A program made the translations under genes and the position numbers. The notes under the pieces were generated by a model, which was not told the DNA's origin, searched no databases, and was given only the letters and a program-made list of their open reading frames with translations. A stretch of 43,699 nt of DNA from contig JANXUB010000063.1 in assembly GCA_025352105.1 (NCBI GenBank), positions 1 to 43,699 of the forward strand, written 5' to 3'. Below are positions 32,988-42,089 of this stretch, piece by piece (the first letter of the stretch is position 1; every line of letters begins with the position of its first letter). This DNA comes from Burkholderiales bacterium. GTDB taxonomy: Bacteria; Pseudomonadota; Gammaproteobacteria; Burkholderiales; Casimicrobiaceae.

Positions 32988-33017
32988 TTTACGGTGCGCA
33001 GCTAGCGCGCGAAACGA

Positions 33018-35747
33018 CTACTTGACCTTGCTGAAATCACCGGCCAATACCGACGACAATTGCGCCGGGGTCACGTATTTTTTGAGCACTGCATCGAAAT
33101 CCGCTTTCGTTAGCCTCGCAATGTTCGCTTCGACCTCACCCACGAATGCATAGGTACGATCAGCATCGGTCAAAGCGACGAGTTGCGCGGCAAGCGTCGC
33201 ATCCTGCGTTCGCCGCACTTTTCGCTGGTCAAGCAGCGATTGCTTCTGCAACGCAAATTCCTCTTCAGTGAGTTCGCCGCGCAGCAAAATATTGAGTTCA
33301 TCCTTAAGCGATGCTTCTGCCTTTGCCGCGTTTTGCGGGTTCGCAATGAAGCCGAATGTCCACGAGGCACTGTTCGAAAAAGTCGGCACCGAGAGCATGC
33401 TGAACACGTCGTAGCTCAAACCTTCTTTCTCGCGAACCCGCAGAAACAAGCGCGCACCGCCGGAGCCGCCGACGATGAAATCGGCCAGCACCAGCGCCGG
33501 ATAGTCGGCCGCCTTGTCTTGCAGTGGAAAGCCAATTCGCGTCATGTAAGTCGCGTTTTCCTTGTCAGGCGTCGCAATTTTTTCCTGCTTCGCCGTGACC
33601 GATTTGTACTCGCGGTTAACTCGTGTGTACGGCTGCGCCAGTTTGCTTTTGCCGAAAGCCTGCGCGAGCGCTACCTTTGCTGTTGCCGGATCGAAGTCCC
33701 CAACAATGGCAATCTCCGCATAGTTCAAGCCGCGCATTGTGGTCGCATAGCGAACAATTTGCTCGCGAGTGACAGCCTTGATTTCCTTGATGCGTTCGGG
33801 GATCGTTGCAACATAGCGCCAGTCGCCGGGTGGGTACGAGGAAAACTGACGTTCCAGTGCCGTCTGGGCCAGGCTGTCCGGCTCCACGGCAGACGCCTCA
33901 AGGCCGGTAATCATTTCTTTGCGCACCAGCTCAAGTTCGTCCGGAGGAAAGGTTGCGCCAGCATAGAGTTGGCCGGTGAATATCAGCAGGTCGTTGAGAT
34001 ACTGACGCTTGGTTTGCAAGCCACCACCGCCAAACCCGATACCACCGCTGGTGCGCAGCGCGTCCATGCGGTCGTGGATCTGTTGCCGCGTCAGCCCTTT
34101 CGAACCACGCATCAGGAGCGAGCTGGCAAGGTCATCAATCGCACGTTTACCGGCCAGCGATTTTTCATCGCCATAACCGATACGAATCGCGACCTGCACC
34201 GTGTCGCCACGTGTCTTTTTGGGCAATAGCGCGACCTTCATGCCGTTATCGAGTTTGAAGCGCTCAATCCGCTTTTCGAGATTCTCGGCGCTGGGCTCGA
34301 ATACTTCGCCTTCGGTCGCCGCCGCATCGCCTTTGTAGTTGGCCAGAAGCGTGGCGAGCTCGGGGCGGGCTGGCATGTCGGCACGATCCGGTTTTGCGGT
34401 CGGGATGAAGCGGCCCAGCGTGCGATTTTGCGGCTTGAAATAGGCTTTGGCTACGCGCGACACGTCAGCAATGGTGACCTTGGCCATGCGGTCGCGCTGA
34501 TAGAAAAAGAAGCGCCAGTCGCCCATCGCGATGGCTTCCGACAGTGACACAGCAAAGCGCCCAGAGTCGGCAATCGTCTGGTCGTAACCACGCGCAACCT
34601 GTAGCTTCACGCGCTCAAGCTCCGCCTCGGTGAACGGTTTGTCACCCGTCGATTCAATCGTCGACAGCAACGCATCGCGCGCCCGATCCATCGAATGGGT
34701 CTTGTTGAGGATCACCCAATAACCCATCAGGCTGGGATCAAACATCACGTCACTTTCAACATCAACACCGACCGCCAGTTTCGACTTGACGAGCGCCTGA
34801 TACAAGCGCCCTGCGGGCTCAATCGTCATCAAATTCATGAGCACTTGCAAGGCAGGCGTGTCGGCGTGTGACGCTGGAGGCGTGCGGTACGCAGCGAAGA
34901 GAAACTGGCTGTCGCCAACGCGACGAACCGTGATCTCGCGCTCGCCGTCTTGCGTTGGTTCCACGGTCCACAGTTTGGGCAGCGTGCGCGTCGGTTTGAC
35001 GAGTTTGCCGAAATTCTCTGCGATCAGCGCCAGCGTCTTGCCTTCGTCAAATTTGCCCGCAACCAGCAGCACCGCGTTATCCGGCTGGTAGTACGTGCGG
35101 TAGAACGCGCGCAGATTTTCGATGCCGACATTTTCGATGTCACTACGGTTACCAATCGTGGAATTACCGTAGTTGTGCCATGCAAACGCGGTCGCAAAAA
35201 CCTTTTGGTAGAGCGTACCTTGTGGCCGGTTTTCGCCCATTTCGAATTCATTCCGCACCACCGTCATTTCGGTGTCGAGTTCTTCGCGCAGGATGTTGGA
35301 GTTGACCATGCGGTCCGCCTCCATCTCGATGGCCCACTTCAGGTTTTCATCATTTGCCGTGAAGCTCTCGTAATAATTCGTGCGATCAAGCCAGGTGGTG
35401 CCGTTGTTGATGAAGCCCCTGTTGGCCATGTCCTGCGACAGCTTGGGATATTTTGGCGTTGACTTGAACAGCATGTGCTCAAGCAAGTGAGCCATGCCGG
35501 TTTCACCATAGCCTTCGTGGCGCGAACCAACCAGATAGGTGATGTTCACGGTGATTTTTGGGCTCGACGCATCCGGGAAAAGCAGTACGCGGAGGCCGTT
35601 GGATTTGAGCGTGTATTCGCTGATGCCTTCTACCTTGGGGCCTGCGTTGTAAGCCGGGTTTATCGGTTGCGCAAGCAGGGCAGTCGAGAGTAGTGTGAAC
35701 GCGCTCAAGGCGATCCACAGGCATCGCGCGCCAATTGATTTAGTCAT
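33018..35747 (-). CDS. M16 (pitrilysin) family zinc peptidase, two-module
   Basis: This 909-residue secreted zinc peptidase begins with a signal peptide (MTKSIGARCLWIALSAFTLLSTALLAQ). The N-terminal half carries the inverted zinc motif HLLEH (His87, Glu90, His91) and the downstream glutamate in MTVVRNEFEMGEN (Glu167). The C-terminal half repeats the fold without the zinc site (RIGYGDEKSLAGKRAIDDLASSLLMRGSKG). This is the normal single-chain pitrilysin-like layout with one active and one inactive module. It should degrade peptides in the periplasm. I use the ATG at 35747, which begins the signal peptide. It ends at a strong intrinsic terminator. Confidence 0.92.
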   Translation of the reverse strand: MTKSIGARCLWIALSAFTLLSTALLAQPINPAYNAGPKVEGISEYTLKSNGLRVLLFPDASSPKITVNITYLVGSRHEGYGETGMAHLLEHMLFKSTPKYPKLSQDMANRGFINNGTTWLDRTNYYESFTANDENLKWAIEMEADRMVNSNILREELDTEMTVVRNEFEMGENRPQGTLYQKVFATAFAWHNYGNSTIGNRSDIENVGIENLRAFYRTYYQPDNAVLLVAGKFDEGKTLALIAENFGKLVKPTRTLPKLWTVEPTQDGEREITVRRVGDSQFLFAAYRTPPASHADTPALQVLMNLMTIEPAGRLYQALVKSKLAVGVDVESDVMFDPSLMGYWVILNKTHSMDRARDALLSTIESTGDKPFTEAELERVKLQVARGYDQTIADSGRFAVSLSEAIAMGDWRFFFYQRDRMAKVTIADVSRVAKAYFKPQNRTLGRFIPTAKPDRADMPARPELATLLANYKGDAAATEGEVFEPSAENLEKRIERFKLDNGMKVALLPKKTRGDTVQVAIRIGYGDEKSLAGKRAIDDLASSLLMRGSKGLTRQQIHDRMDALRTSGGIGFGGGGLQTKRQYLNDLLIFTGQLYAGATFPPDELELVRKEMITGLEASAVEPDSLAQTALERQFSSYPPGDWRYVATIPERIKEIKAVTREQIVRYATTMRGLNYAEIAIVGDFDPATAKVALAQAFGKSKLAQPYTRVNREYKSVTAKQEKIATPDKENATYMTRIGFPLQDKAADYPALVLADFIVGGSGGARLFLRVREKEGLSYDVFSMLSVPTFSNSASWTFGFIANPQNAAKAEASLKDELNILLRGELTEEEFALQKQSLLDQRKVRRTQDATLAAQLVALTDADRTYAFVGEVEANIARLTKADFDAVLKKYVTPAQLSSVLAGDFSKVK

Positions 35748-35833
35748 CGTAAAGCACTTCAAAACAGGTGAGCGATTAGCGTAGCTGAAATTCGTGTGAA
35801 CCTTCAAGTACGCGCTTTTGTACAAACGGCAAA

Positions 35834-37618
35834 TCAGACCGTAGTTTCCGCCTGCAAGGCCCACAGCCTCGCGTAGAGTCCCTGTGCGGCGAGGAGTTCC
35901 GCATGTGAGCCCTGCTCGACAATCCGGCCTGCTTCCATGACGAGGATACGATCCGCATCGACAATGGTGGACAGGCGATGCGCGATGATGAGCGTCGTGC
36001 GTTCGCGGCTTACCGCCTTGATTTCGGCCTGAATGGCCTTTTCGCTCTCGCTGTCGAGCGCTGAAGTCGCCTCGTCAAAAATGAGAATCGCAGGATTCTT
36101 CAGAAGCGCGCGTGCGATGGCGACGCGCTGTTTTTCGCCGCCGGAAAGCTTGAGTCCGCGCTCGCCGACTGCCGTTTGCAAACCTTGCGGCAGCAGTGCG
36201 ACGAACGCTTCCAGTCGTGCCGCACGGATGGCGGCGGCAACCTCTTCATCGCTCGCCGTCGGGCAACCGTAGCGCAGGTTGTATTCGAGCGAATCGTTGA
36301 AGAGCACGGTGTCCTGCGGCACGATGCCAATGGCGGCGCGCAAGCTCGTTTGAGTGAAGTCGCGAATATCGGCACCATCAATCCGGATCGCGCCATCGGT
36401 CACGTCATAAAACCGGAACAGCAGGCGCGCGAGCGTGCTTTTACCGCCGCCGCTCGGGCCAACGACCGCAAAAGTTTGCCCCGCAGGCACGTGGAAGCTC
36501 ACATCTTGCAGAATGATGCGGTCCGGTTCATACGCAAAGCGTACCGATTCGAAGCTGACATTTCCCGCCCGCGCGCGGTCAGGTTGCAATGTCTGAGCGT
36601 CAGGACGATCTGCAATCTCCTGATGCTCACTCATCAAACCGAACATGCGCGCCATATCGGTCGCAGACTGACGAATTTCGCGATAAATCACGCCGAGAAA
36701 ATTGAGCGGCGCATAGAGCTGAATGAGAAACGCGTTCACCAGCACCAGGTCGCCCACTGACATCGTGCCCTTCATCACGCCATCAATCGCCCGCCACATC
36801 ACGAGACTCGCGCCGGTCGCGATGAACAGACTTTGTCCAAGGTTCAGCAGCGACAGCGACGTCTGCGAACGAACCGCCGCGCGCTCCCAGCGCTGCAAAC
36901 TCTGGTCATAGCGATCTGCCTCGAATCGCTCGTTGCCAAAATACTTGACCGTTTCGTAATTGAGCAAACTGTCGATGGCTTTTGAATTGGCCTTCGAGTC
37001 CAGTTCGTTCATTTCCTTGCGGAAAGCGGTGCGCCATTCGGTCACCGTAATGGTGTAGATGATGTAGCCAACGAGCGTCACAAGCGTAATGGTGACGAAC
37101 GTCCAGTCGTAATTCCACGCCAGTATTCCGGCGACTAGCGCCAGTTCAATGAGTGTCGGCAGTATCGAGAACAGCAGGTAACTCATGAGCGAGGAAATGC
37201 CTCGCGTGCCGCGCTCTATGTCGCGCGTCAGTCCTCCGGTTTGCCGCGCCAGATGAAAGCGTAGCGACAATCGATGCAAATGCTCAAAGGTTTCAAGCGC
37301 GATCCGGCGCACCGCGCGTTGCGTGACTTTGGCGAAGAAAAATTCACGCAGTTCGGTGAAAAGAGTGACCGAGAGTCGCGCCAAACCGTAGGCCACCAAA
37401 AGTGCGAACGGTACCACCAGCAGCGCTGTGTCCGCGCCCATGCGATCCACGATCCACTTGAGCACCAAGGGCACCGAGACGTTGCCGATTTTGGCTAGCA
37501 CGAGGCAGCTGAGGGCGACCGCGATTCGCGCTTTGTACTGCGCGAGATACGGCAACAGCAGCCGCGCAGGGCTCAACCCACGCGCGGGGCTCAGGGACTG
37601 CGAACCTGATGCACTCAC
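35834..37618 (-). CDS. Atm1-type ABC exporter (permease-ATPase fusion)
   Basis: This 594-residue half-transporter has an N-terminal six-helix permease (about 25-330) and a C-terminal ATPase (about 350-590). Walker A is VVGPSGGGKSTLARLL, the signature LSGGEKQRVAIARALL, Walker B ILIFDEATSALD and the switch AHRLSTI. The permease segment RGTRGISSLMSYLLFSILPT and LNYETVKYFGNERFEA matches the ATM1/HMT1 group, which exports glutathione-linked sulfur, iron-sulfur precursors or metal conjugates. The start is a GTG at 37618 overlapping the stop codon of the response regulator (GTGA). Confidence 0.9.
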   Translation of the reverse strand: MSASGSQSLSPARGLSPARLLLPYLAQYKARIAVALSCLVLAKIGNVSVPLVLKWIVDRMGADTALLVVPFALLVAYGLARLSVTLFTELREFFFAKVTQRAVRRIALETFEHLHRLSLRFHLARQTGGLTRDIERGTRGISSLMSYLLFSILPTLIELALVAGILAWNYDWTFVTITLVTLVGYIIYTITVTEWRTAFRKEMNELDSKANSKAIDSLLNYETVKYFGNERFEADRYDQSLQRWERAAVRSQTSLSLLNLGQSLFIATGASLVMWRAIDGVMKGTMSVGDLVLVNAFLIQLYAPLNFLGVIYREIRQSATDMARMFGLMSEHQEIADRPDAQTLQPDRARAGNVSFESVRFAYEPDRIILQDVSFHVPAGQTFAVVGPSGGGKSTLARLLFRFYDVTDGAIRIDGADIRDFTQTSLRAAIGIVPQDTVLFNDSLEYNLRYGCPTASDEEVAAAIRAARLEAFVALLPQGLQTAVGERGLKLSGGEKQRVAIARALLKNPAILIFDEATSALDSESEKAIQAEIKAVSRERTTLIIAHRLSTIVDADRILVMEAGRIVEQGSHAELLAAQGLYARLWALQAETTV

Positions 37619-38595
37619 TGCCGCGAGAGCTTTCCGGCGACGGCTAAATTCCGCAGCGTTGCAAGAAATTCTTTCATCTGTGTCGGCTTGGTCAGGTACG
37701 CGTCACAACCGGCAAATTTCGCCCGCAGACGATCCACAGCGCCCGTGCGGGAGGTCAACATAATGAGTACCGACGGGGCTTGATTGCCCAGCGCGCGAAG
37801 CTTTCTCAACACTTCGGTGCCTAGCATTTCGGGCATCTCGAAATCGATCAACGCGACATCGAAATGCTTTTCTGCGGCCATCCGAATGCCAACCACGCCG
37901 CTGGCTGCGGTATCGACGGCAAATCCAACTTTAACCAGTGCGGCCGAGATCGCTTCGCGTGAAAAATGCGAATCGTCAACCACGAGAATATTAAGCGCGC
38001 GCTGCCACGGCAAACCAGCCGAAGTCGCAATCGAGGCGGCGGCAGAGCTCACTGGCGCAAGCGCGGGCGCGCTGGCTGCCAATGCCGTCAATTCGGACGC
38101 CGCCAGGGAGGTCGCGGGCACCGAAGACTCAGCAGCGACCGAAGCCACCGCCGGGCTCTGCCAACGAGCGCTTGGCGGGTCGGCAATCGTCTCAGCAAGC
38201 ACCGGCGGCATCCATCCGGCGCGAATACGGTTGATCGCTTGCGCCAGCGAGAACAGGAGTTGCCCGTCCTGCGCCACCTGATAGAACGGTGCATCGCGCT
38301 CAAAGCGCTCAACAATGCCGACCGAAGGTGCCGTCGCCCCACGTGCGCGCAGCATCTCCAGCACCTCCGGCGTATTAGCGTTGCCAATCAGCAGGTCGGC
38401 ATCGGCGTCGACCATATCGAGCCGGATACCTGTGCCGGGTGGTCGCCGCAGAAAAAGCCGCATGATCTCCCGGTCGCGCACGCTAAACCCGGCCAGCTGT
38501 ACCGAGCGCAGTTCACGCCCCTGCTGGGTAGTACCCGCAGCGGCGCTACCGGTTGACCCGGTCAAGGACGTTTCAAACTGCGCTTCTTCGCTCAT
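37615..38595 (-). CDS. Response regulator with C-terminal receiver domain
   Basis: This 326-residue protein ends with a receiver domain (about 200-320): LNILVVDDSHFSRE carries the acidic pair, VALIDFEMPEM the phosphorylated aspartate, MLTSRTG the conserved threonine/serine and AYLTKP the lysine. The N-terminal 130 residues (VQLAGFSVRDREIMRLFL, VDADADLLIGNANTPEVLEML) form an alpha/beta domain reminiscent of a degenerate receiver, joined by an Ala/Ser/Pro-rich linker. There is no DNA-binding output, so it may act by protein contact. It is coupled to the Atm1-like exporter gene by a GTGA overlap. No histidine kinase gene is nearby. Confidence 0.85.
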   Translation of the reverse strand: MSEEAQFETSLTGSTGSAAAGTTQQGRELRSVQLAGFSVRDREIMRLFLRRPPGTGIRLDMVDADADLLIGNANTPEVLEMLRARGATAPSVGIVERFERDAPFYQVAQDGQLLFSLAQAINRIRAGWMPPVLAETIADPPSARWQSPAVASVAAESSVPATSLAASELTALAASAPALAPVSSAAASIATSAGLPWQRALNILVVDDSHFSREAISAALVKVGFAVDTAASGVVGIRMAAEKHFDVALIDFEMPEMLGTEVLRKLRALGNQAPSVLIMLTSRTGAVDRLRAKFAGCDAYLTKPTQMKEFLATLRNLAVAGKLSRQ

Positions 38596-38623
38596 GCGAC
38601 CGATTATAGGAAGCAAACGATAT

Positions 38624-39781
38624 TCACCAACGGTCAGTACGCACCCCAATCAAGCCGGTCATGCCGCGCACCAGCCCGTAGGCCAGCCAGTCGAGCACCC
38701 GACCGAGGCGACTGCGCTTTGACCAGACCTCACGATCAACCACGCGCCCACCTTCGACTTCCAGCCGGTTCAACTCGTGTCGCAAATTTTGGGCGAAGGC
38801 ATTGTCGCGGACGACCACGTTTGCCTCACGCGCCAGAAGAAGGCTGAACGGATCAATGTTTGATGATCCAACCGTGGCCCACCAGCCGTCAACTACAGCG
38901 ACCTTGGCATGCAAAAAGCTGCGTTCGTATTCAACGATACGCACGCCACCCGCCAACAATTGACCATACAAAGCCTTGGTTGCGTGACGCAATAAGCTGA
39001 TCTCAACGCGGGACTGCAGGATAAGCGTGACTTCAACACCACGCGCCACCGCATTGAGCAAGGCGCGTCGAAAGCGAATGCCCGGCAAAAAATAGGCGCT
39101 TGCGATCACCACTTCGCTGCGCGCGACGCGCAACGCAGCAAGATAGGCGTTTTCGATTTGCCGACGAAAGCGAAGGTTGTCGCGCAACACAAATTTGGCC
39201 TTGACCTCGCCGCTCGCCGCCGTCACGGGCGAAAGATTCAGCGTTGGTAGCGGGGAATCGCTGATCGTTGTCACCCGAAGCACCCGCCACAGCCGGTCGG
39301 CGGCTGCCACGATGGGCTCCAGAAGTGGTCCTTGCACACAAACCGCAAAATCTATTCTGGGCGGAGTCTGGCCCGGAGTGTTGCAATCGTCGATGATGTT
39401 GATGCCGCCGACAAAAGCGATGGTTCCATCAACGACGACAAGTTTTCTGTGCAGGCGGCGCAGGCGAGCGCGATTCCAGCCCATACTAACGACATCCTCG
39501 CGAAAGCGCACCAGGCGAACGCCGTCGCCAATAAGTGCCGACGCAAGCGATTCGCTCAAATAGGGTTTCGTGCCAAAGCCGTCGACGACCACGCGAACGT
39601 CCACGCCACGCGCCGCTGCACGCGTCAAGGCGGTCGCTACTGCCCGCCCGGAAACGTCGTCAGCGAAGATATAGGTTTCAAGGTAAATACTGGCGCGGGC
39701 GCAGTCCATCGCCGCGATGATCGCGGGAAAGTATTCGACTCCATTTTTCAGGAGACTCACTGCGTTGCCAGCCAAAAACAT
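38624..39781 (-). CDS. clsB: ClsB-like cardiolipin synthase, copy 1
   Basis: This 385-residue phospholipase D superfamily enzyme has two HKD motifs: HRKLVVVDGTIAFVGGINI (about residues 114-132) and HAKVAVVDGWWATVGSSNID (about 293-312). No N-terminal membrane helices precede them, the layout of ClsB/YbhO, which makes cardiolipin from phosphatidylglycerol, or phosphatidylglycerol by transphosphatidylation. The conserved YLETYIFADD opening is present. It is a tandem homologue of copy 2, from which it is separated by a MITE-like element. Both copies retain all HKD residues. Confidence 0.9.
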   Translation of the reverse strand: MFLAGNAVSLLKNGVEYFPAIIAAMDCARASIYLETYIFADDVSGRAVATALTRAAARGVDVRVVVDGFGTKPYLSESLASALIGDGVRLVRFREDVVSMGWNRARLRRLHRKLVVVDGTIAFVGGINIIDDCNTPGQTPPRIDFAVCVQGPLLEPIVAAADRLWRVLRVTTISDSPLPTLNLSPVTAASGEVKAKFVLRDNLRFRRQIENAYLAALRVARSEVVIASAYFLPGIRFRRALLNAVARGVEVTLILQSRVEISLLRHATKALYGQLLAGGVRIVEYERSFLHAKVAVVDGWWATVGSSNIDPFSLLLAREANVVVRDNAFAQNLRHELNRLEVEGGRVVDREVWSKRSRLGRVLDWLAYGLVRGMTGLIGVRTDRW

Positions 39782-39903
39782 GTATGCCCTGAACGTTATT
39801 GCGCGTCAAATTGGGTCGTGGTGCCAGCGACTGGAATACACCTTTTGTGCAATGCTTGCAGCCATCAATGCTGGTGTCTTGAATCAAAAATTTTGATTCA
39901 AGA
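39782..39903. other. Left part of the gap between the two clsB-like genes
   Basis: The only marked structure is a perfect 16-bp inverted repeat with one-base spacer: GTGTCTTGAATCAAAA (39874-39889) and its complement at 39891-39906, whose last three bases overlap the left terminal repeat of the 39904-40071 element. It forms a very stable hairpin in either RNA strand. No T-run follows on either strand, so it is not a typical terminator. The rest of the gap shows no gene. Confidence 0.7.
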
Positions 39904-40071
39904 CACTAGTGTCGTGTCACGCCTTAAATACCGAATCTCGCTTGCCCTCGCTGCGCATGGCGTCGTTGCAAATCTTGCACATGCCCCGGCATGCGCTGCG
40001 TTTTGCGCCTAGCCCTGCCCACCGATGGCGGCGCGATATATCGTCATTTCAACCGTGACACGACACTAGTG
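39904..40071. mobile_element. MITE-like element with perfect 18-bp terminal inverted repeats
   Basis: CACTAGTGTCGTGTCACG at 39904-39921 is exactly inverted at 40054-40071. The similarity continues imperfectly inward for about 8-10 bases. The 168-bp element carries no transposase or credible ORF. The outer edge of the right repeat includes CTAG, and the minus-strand TAG at 40068-40066 serves as the stop codon of clsB copy 2. No target duplication is evident. Confidence 0.8.
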
Positions 40072-41244
40072 GCGACCATAACCCATCAACCCCAGCATGC
40101 CACGAGCAACGCCATACGCGACCCACGTCAGGGTTCGATTCCACCACGAACGTCGCTCCCAGTGCGCAGGCAAGACGGGCCTGGAGTCTGCCGTGATAGC
40201 GAGCTCCAGCCGCGCTTTCAATTCGGATGCAAATGCCGCGTCGTCGACGAACACATTCGCTTCGCGTGCCAAGAGCAGGCTAAATGGATCAATGTTTGAC
40301 GATCCGACCGTCGCCCACCGGCTGTCCACAACCGCCACTTTGGCATGTAAAAAACTACGCTCGTAGTCATGAATCTCAACACCCGCAGCGAGCAGTGAGC
40401 CGTACAGTGCGCGCGTCGCAAAGTGCTGAAGCCAGTACTCCTGCCGCCCCTGCAACAACAGTCGAATCTTCACGCCACGCTCGGCCGCATCAATCAGCGC
40501 GCGGCGGAAACGTCGCCCCGGAACGAAATAGGCATTCGCCAGAATGATTTCCGAACTGGCGTGACCAATCGCGATCAAATATTCCTGCTCAATATCGCGA
40601 CGATGCGAGAGATTGTCACGCACCGCAAACCAAGCGGAGCGCGCATCTGCAACCGGCGCAACAACGGTGGGCGGGTCGTCAGGCAGCGCCGCGTCCAGCG
40701 CGTCCGACAGACGCGAACGATGCAGCTGGCGCCACAGTTTGTCGGTGACTGACTCAATCAACGCTACGAGCGGACCGCGCAGCGACACTGCGAAGTCAAA
40801 GCGCGGCGAACGTGGCTCGGGCATGTTCAAATCATCGATCACGTTGATGCCGCCGATAAACGCGAAGCGTCCGTCAATCACGGTAATCTTTCGATGCATC
40901 CGGCGCAATCGCGAACGGCGCAGCAACTGCCGTCCCCGTTCCGGTCGATAGATTTCGACCTGCACGCCGCTTGTGCGCAATTGTTTGTCAATCGCGCCCA
41001 CCCAAGCCGATGATCCAAAGCCGTCGTAGACCACCCGCACCGACACCCCTCGCCGCGCTGCATCAATCAGGGCCTGCGCGATCTGCCGCCCTGTCGCGTC
41101 ATCCGCAAAGATGTAAGTTTCGAGGTGAATCACGGTCGTAGCGGCCTGAATGGCCGCAAGCAACGCCGGAAAGTATTCAGCGCCGCAACACAATAGCCGC
41201 ACATCGTTGGCGCTCGCTGACGGCAGACCTGCGGCAGACTTCAT
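40066..41244 (-). CDS. clsB: ClsB-like cardiolipin synthase, copy 2
   Basis: This 392-residue phospholipase D protein has HKD motifs HRKITVIDGRFAFIGGINV and HAKVAVVDSRWATVGSSNID and the YLETYIFADD opening, and aligns along its length with copy 1. Its ATG overlaps the stop codon of the upstream YbhP-like gene (ATGA), the same order as ybhP-clsB in E. coli. The C terminus reads VARGMLGLMGYGRH then TAG; the stop lies inside the terminal repeat of the MITE-like element, so the last residues may not be original. All catalytic residues remain, so activity is expected. Confidence 0.9.
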   Translation of the reverse strand: MKSAAGLPSASANDVRLLCCGAEYFPALLAAIQAATTVIHLETYIFADDATGRQIAQALIDAARRGVSVRVVYDGFGSSAWVGAIDKQLRTSGVQVEIYRPERGRQLLRRSRLRRMHRKITVIDGRFAFIGGINVIDDLNMPEPRSPRFDFAVSLRGPLVALIESVTDKLWRQLHRSRLSDALDAALPDDPPTVVAPVADARSAWFAVRDNLSHRRDIEQEYLIAIGHASSEIILANAYFVPGRRFRRALIDAAERGVKIRLLLQGRQEYWLQHFATRALYGSLLAAGVEIHDYERSFLHAKVAVVDSRWATVGSSNIDPFSLLLAREANVFVDDAAFASELKARLELAITADSRPVLPAHWERRSWWNRTLTWVAYGVARGMLGLMGYGRH

Positions 41245-42020
41245 AGGGCGAGTATCAGATGCGCGGCCAGGGGCGCGTGATCAGACAGGCGCGCCCATTC
41301 TGCGCCGCGATGTACTTCGGCACTATGAACCGAGAAACCGCGCACATAGATGCGATCCAGCCGCAGAATCGGCAGCCTTGCTGGGAAGCTACGTGCGGGT
41401 CGGCCGCGCACAGTCTCGAACACCTCATGCACTTCCAGTTCGCGTAACGGATCACCGATGCGGTGACCCCAATCGTTGAAATCGCCCGCCAGAACCAGCG
41501 GCGCGCCGTCCGGAACGAGCGCTTCGATACGAGCACAAACGGCCTCGACCTGCTTGCGACGTGATCGTCCGAAGAGGCCCAAATGCACGCAGACGCAATG
41601 CAAATTTTGCGGCCAGCCGGGCACCTCTATTTCCGCGTGCAGGAGCCCGCGCTTCTCGATGCGGTTGGTCGAAATGTCCTCGTGATCGCAGCGAATCATC
41701 GGATAGCGCGACAGAATGGCGTTGCCGTGATGACCATGCGCATACACCGCGTTTTTCGCGTAGGCGGAAGCTGGCCATTGCGTCTGGGCGAGGAACTCGT
41801 GTTGCGGCTCATCGGGCCAATGCGGATGCGTCTCGACGTGGCGGGCATTGTGGCCAACGACTTCCTGAAGAAACATGATGTCCGCGCCCATCATGCGCAG
41901 ACGGTCGCGCAAATCGTGCACCACCATGCGACGGTTGAAGTGCGAAAAGCCTTTGTGAATGTTGTAGGTTGCAACGGTGAGCGCACCGTTGTTACCGACT
42001 GTCTTGCCGTGATACATCAT
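41241..42020 (-). CDS. ybhP: Endonuclease/exonuclease/phosphatase family protein (YbhP-like)
   Basis: This 259-residue protein has the DNase I/EEP fold: VATYNIHKGF, MFLQEVVG (metal-binding glutamate), the VHLGLFGRSRRKQ segment, LVLAGDFNDWG (catalytic Asp and Asn) and the closing LSDHAPLAAHL with Asp-His. It matches E. coli YbhP, encoded next to clsB, as here. The substrate is unknown; membrane lipid head groups or nucleic acids are both possible. It is first in a minus-strand operon and diverges from the MFS gene across about 70 bases. Confidence 0.87.
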   Translation of the reverse strand: MMYHGKTVGNNGALTVATYNIHKGFSHFNRRMVVHDLRDRLRMMGADIMFLQEVVGHNARHVETHPHWPDEPQHEFLAQTQWPASAYAKNAVYAHGHHGNAILSRYPMIRCDHEDISTNRIEKRGLLHAEIEVPGWPQNLHCVCVHLGLFGRSRRKQVEAVCARIEALVPDGAPLVLAGDFNDWGHRIGDPLRELEVHEVFETVRGRPARSFPARLPILRLDRIYVRGFSVHSAEVHRGAEWARLSDHAPLAAHLILAL

Positions 42021-42089
42021 GCCGCAAGGCTACCGTAGTGGCTGTTCGTATAAGCATTCAGGTTGCCGCCGCTGGTATGCTGCCACGCA

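Noticed and set aside
33183..34229. Plus-strand open frame opposite the M16 peptidase
   Set aside because: Shadow of a well-supported gene; no start context or domain.
39874..39906. Palindrome as an intrinsic terminator for clsB copy 2
   Set aside because: The stem is AT rich in part and no T-run follows it on the minus strand.
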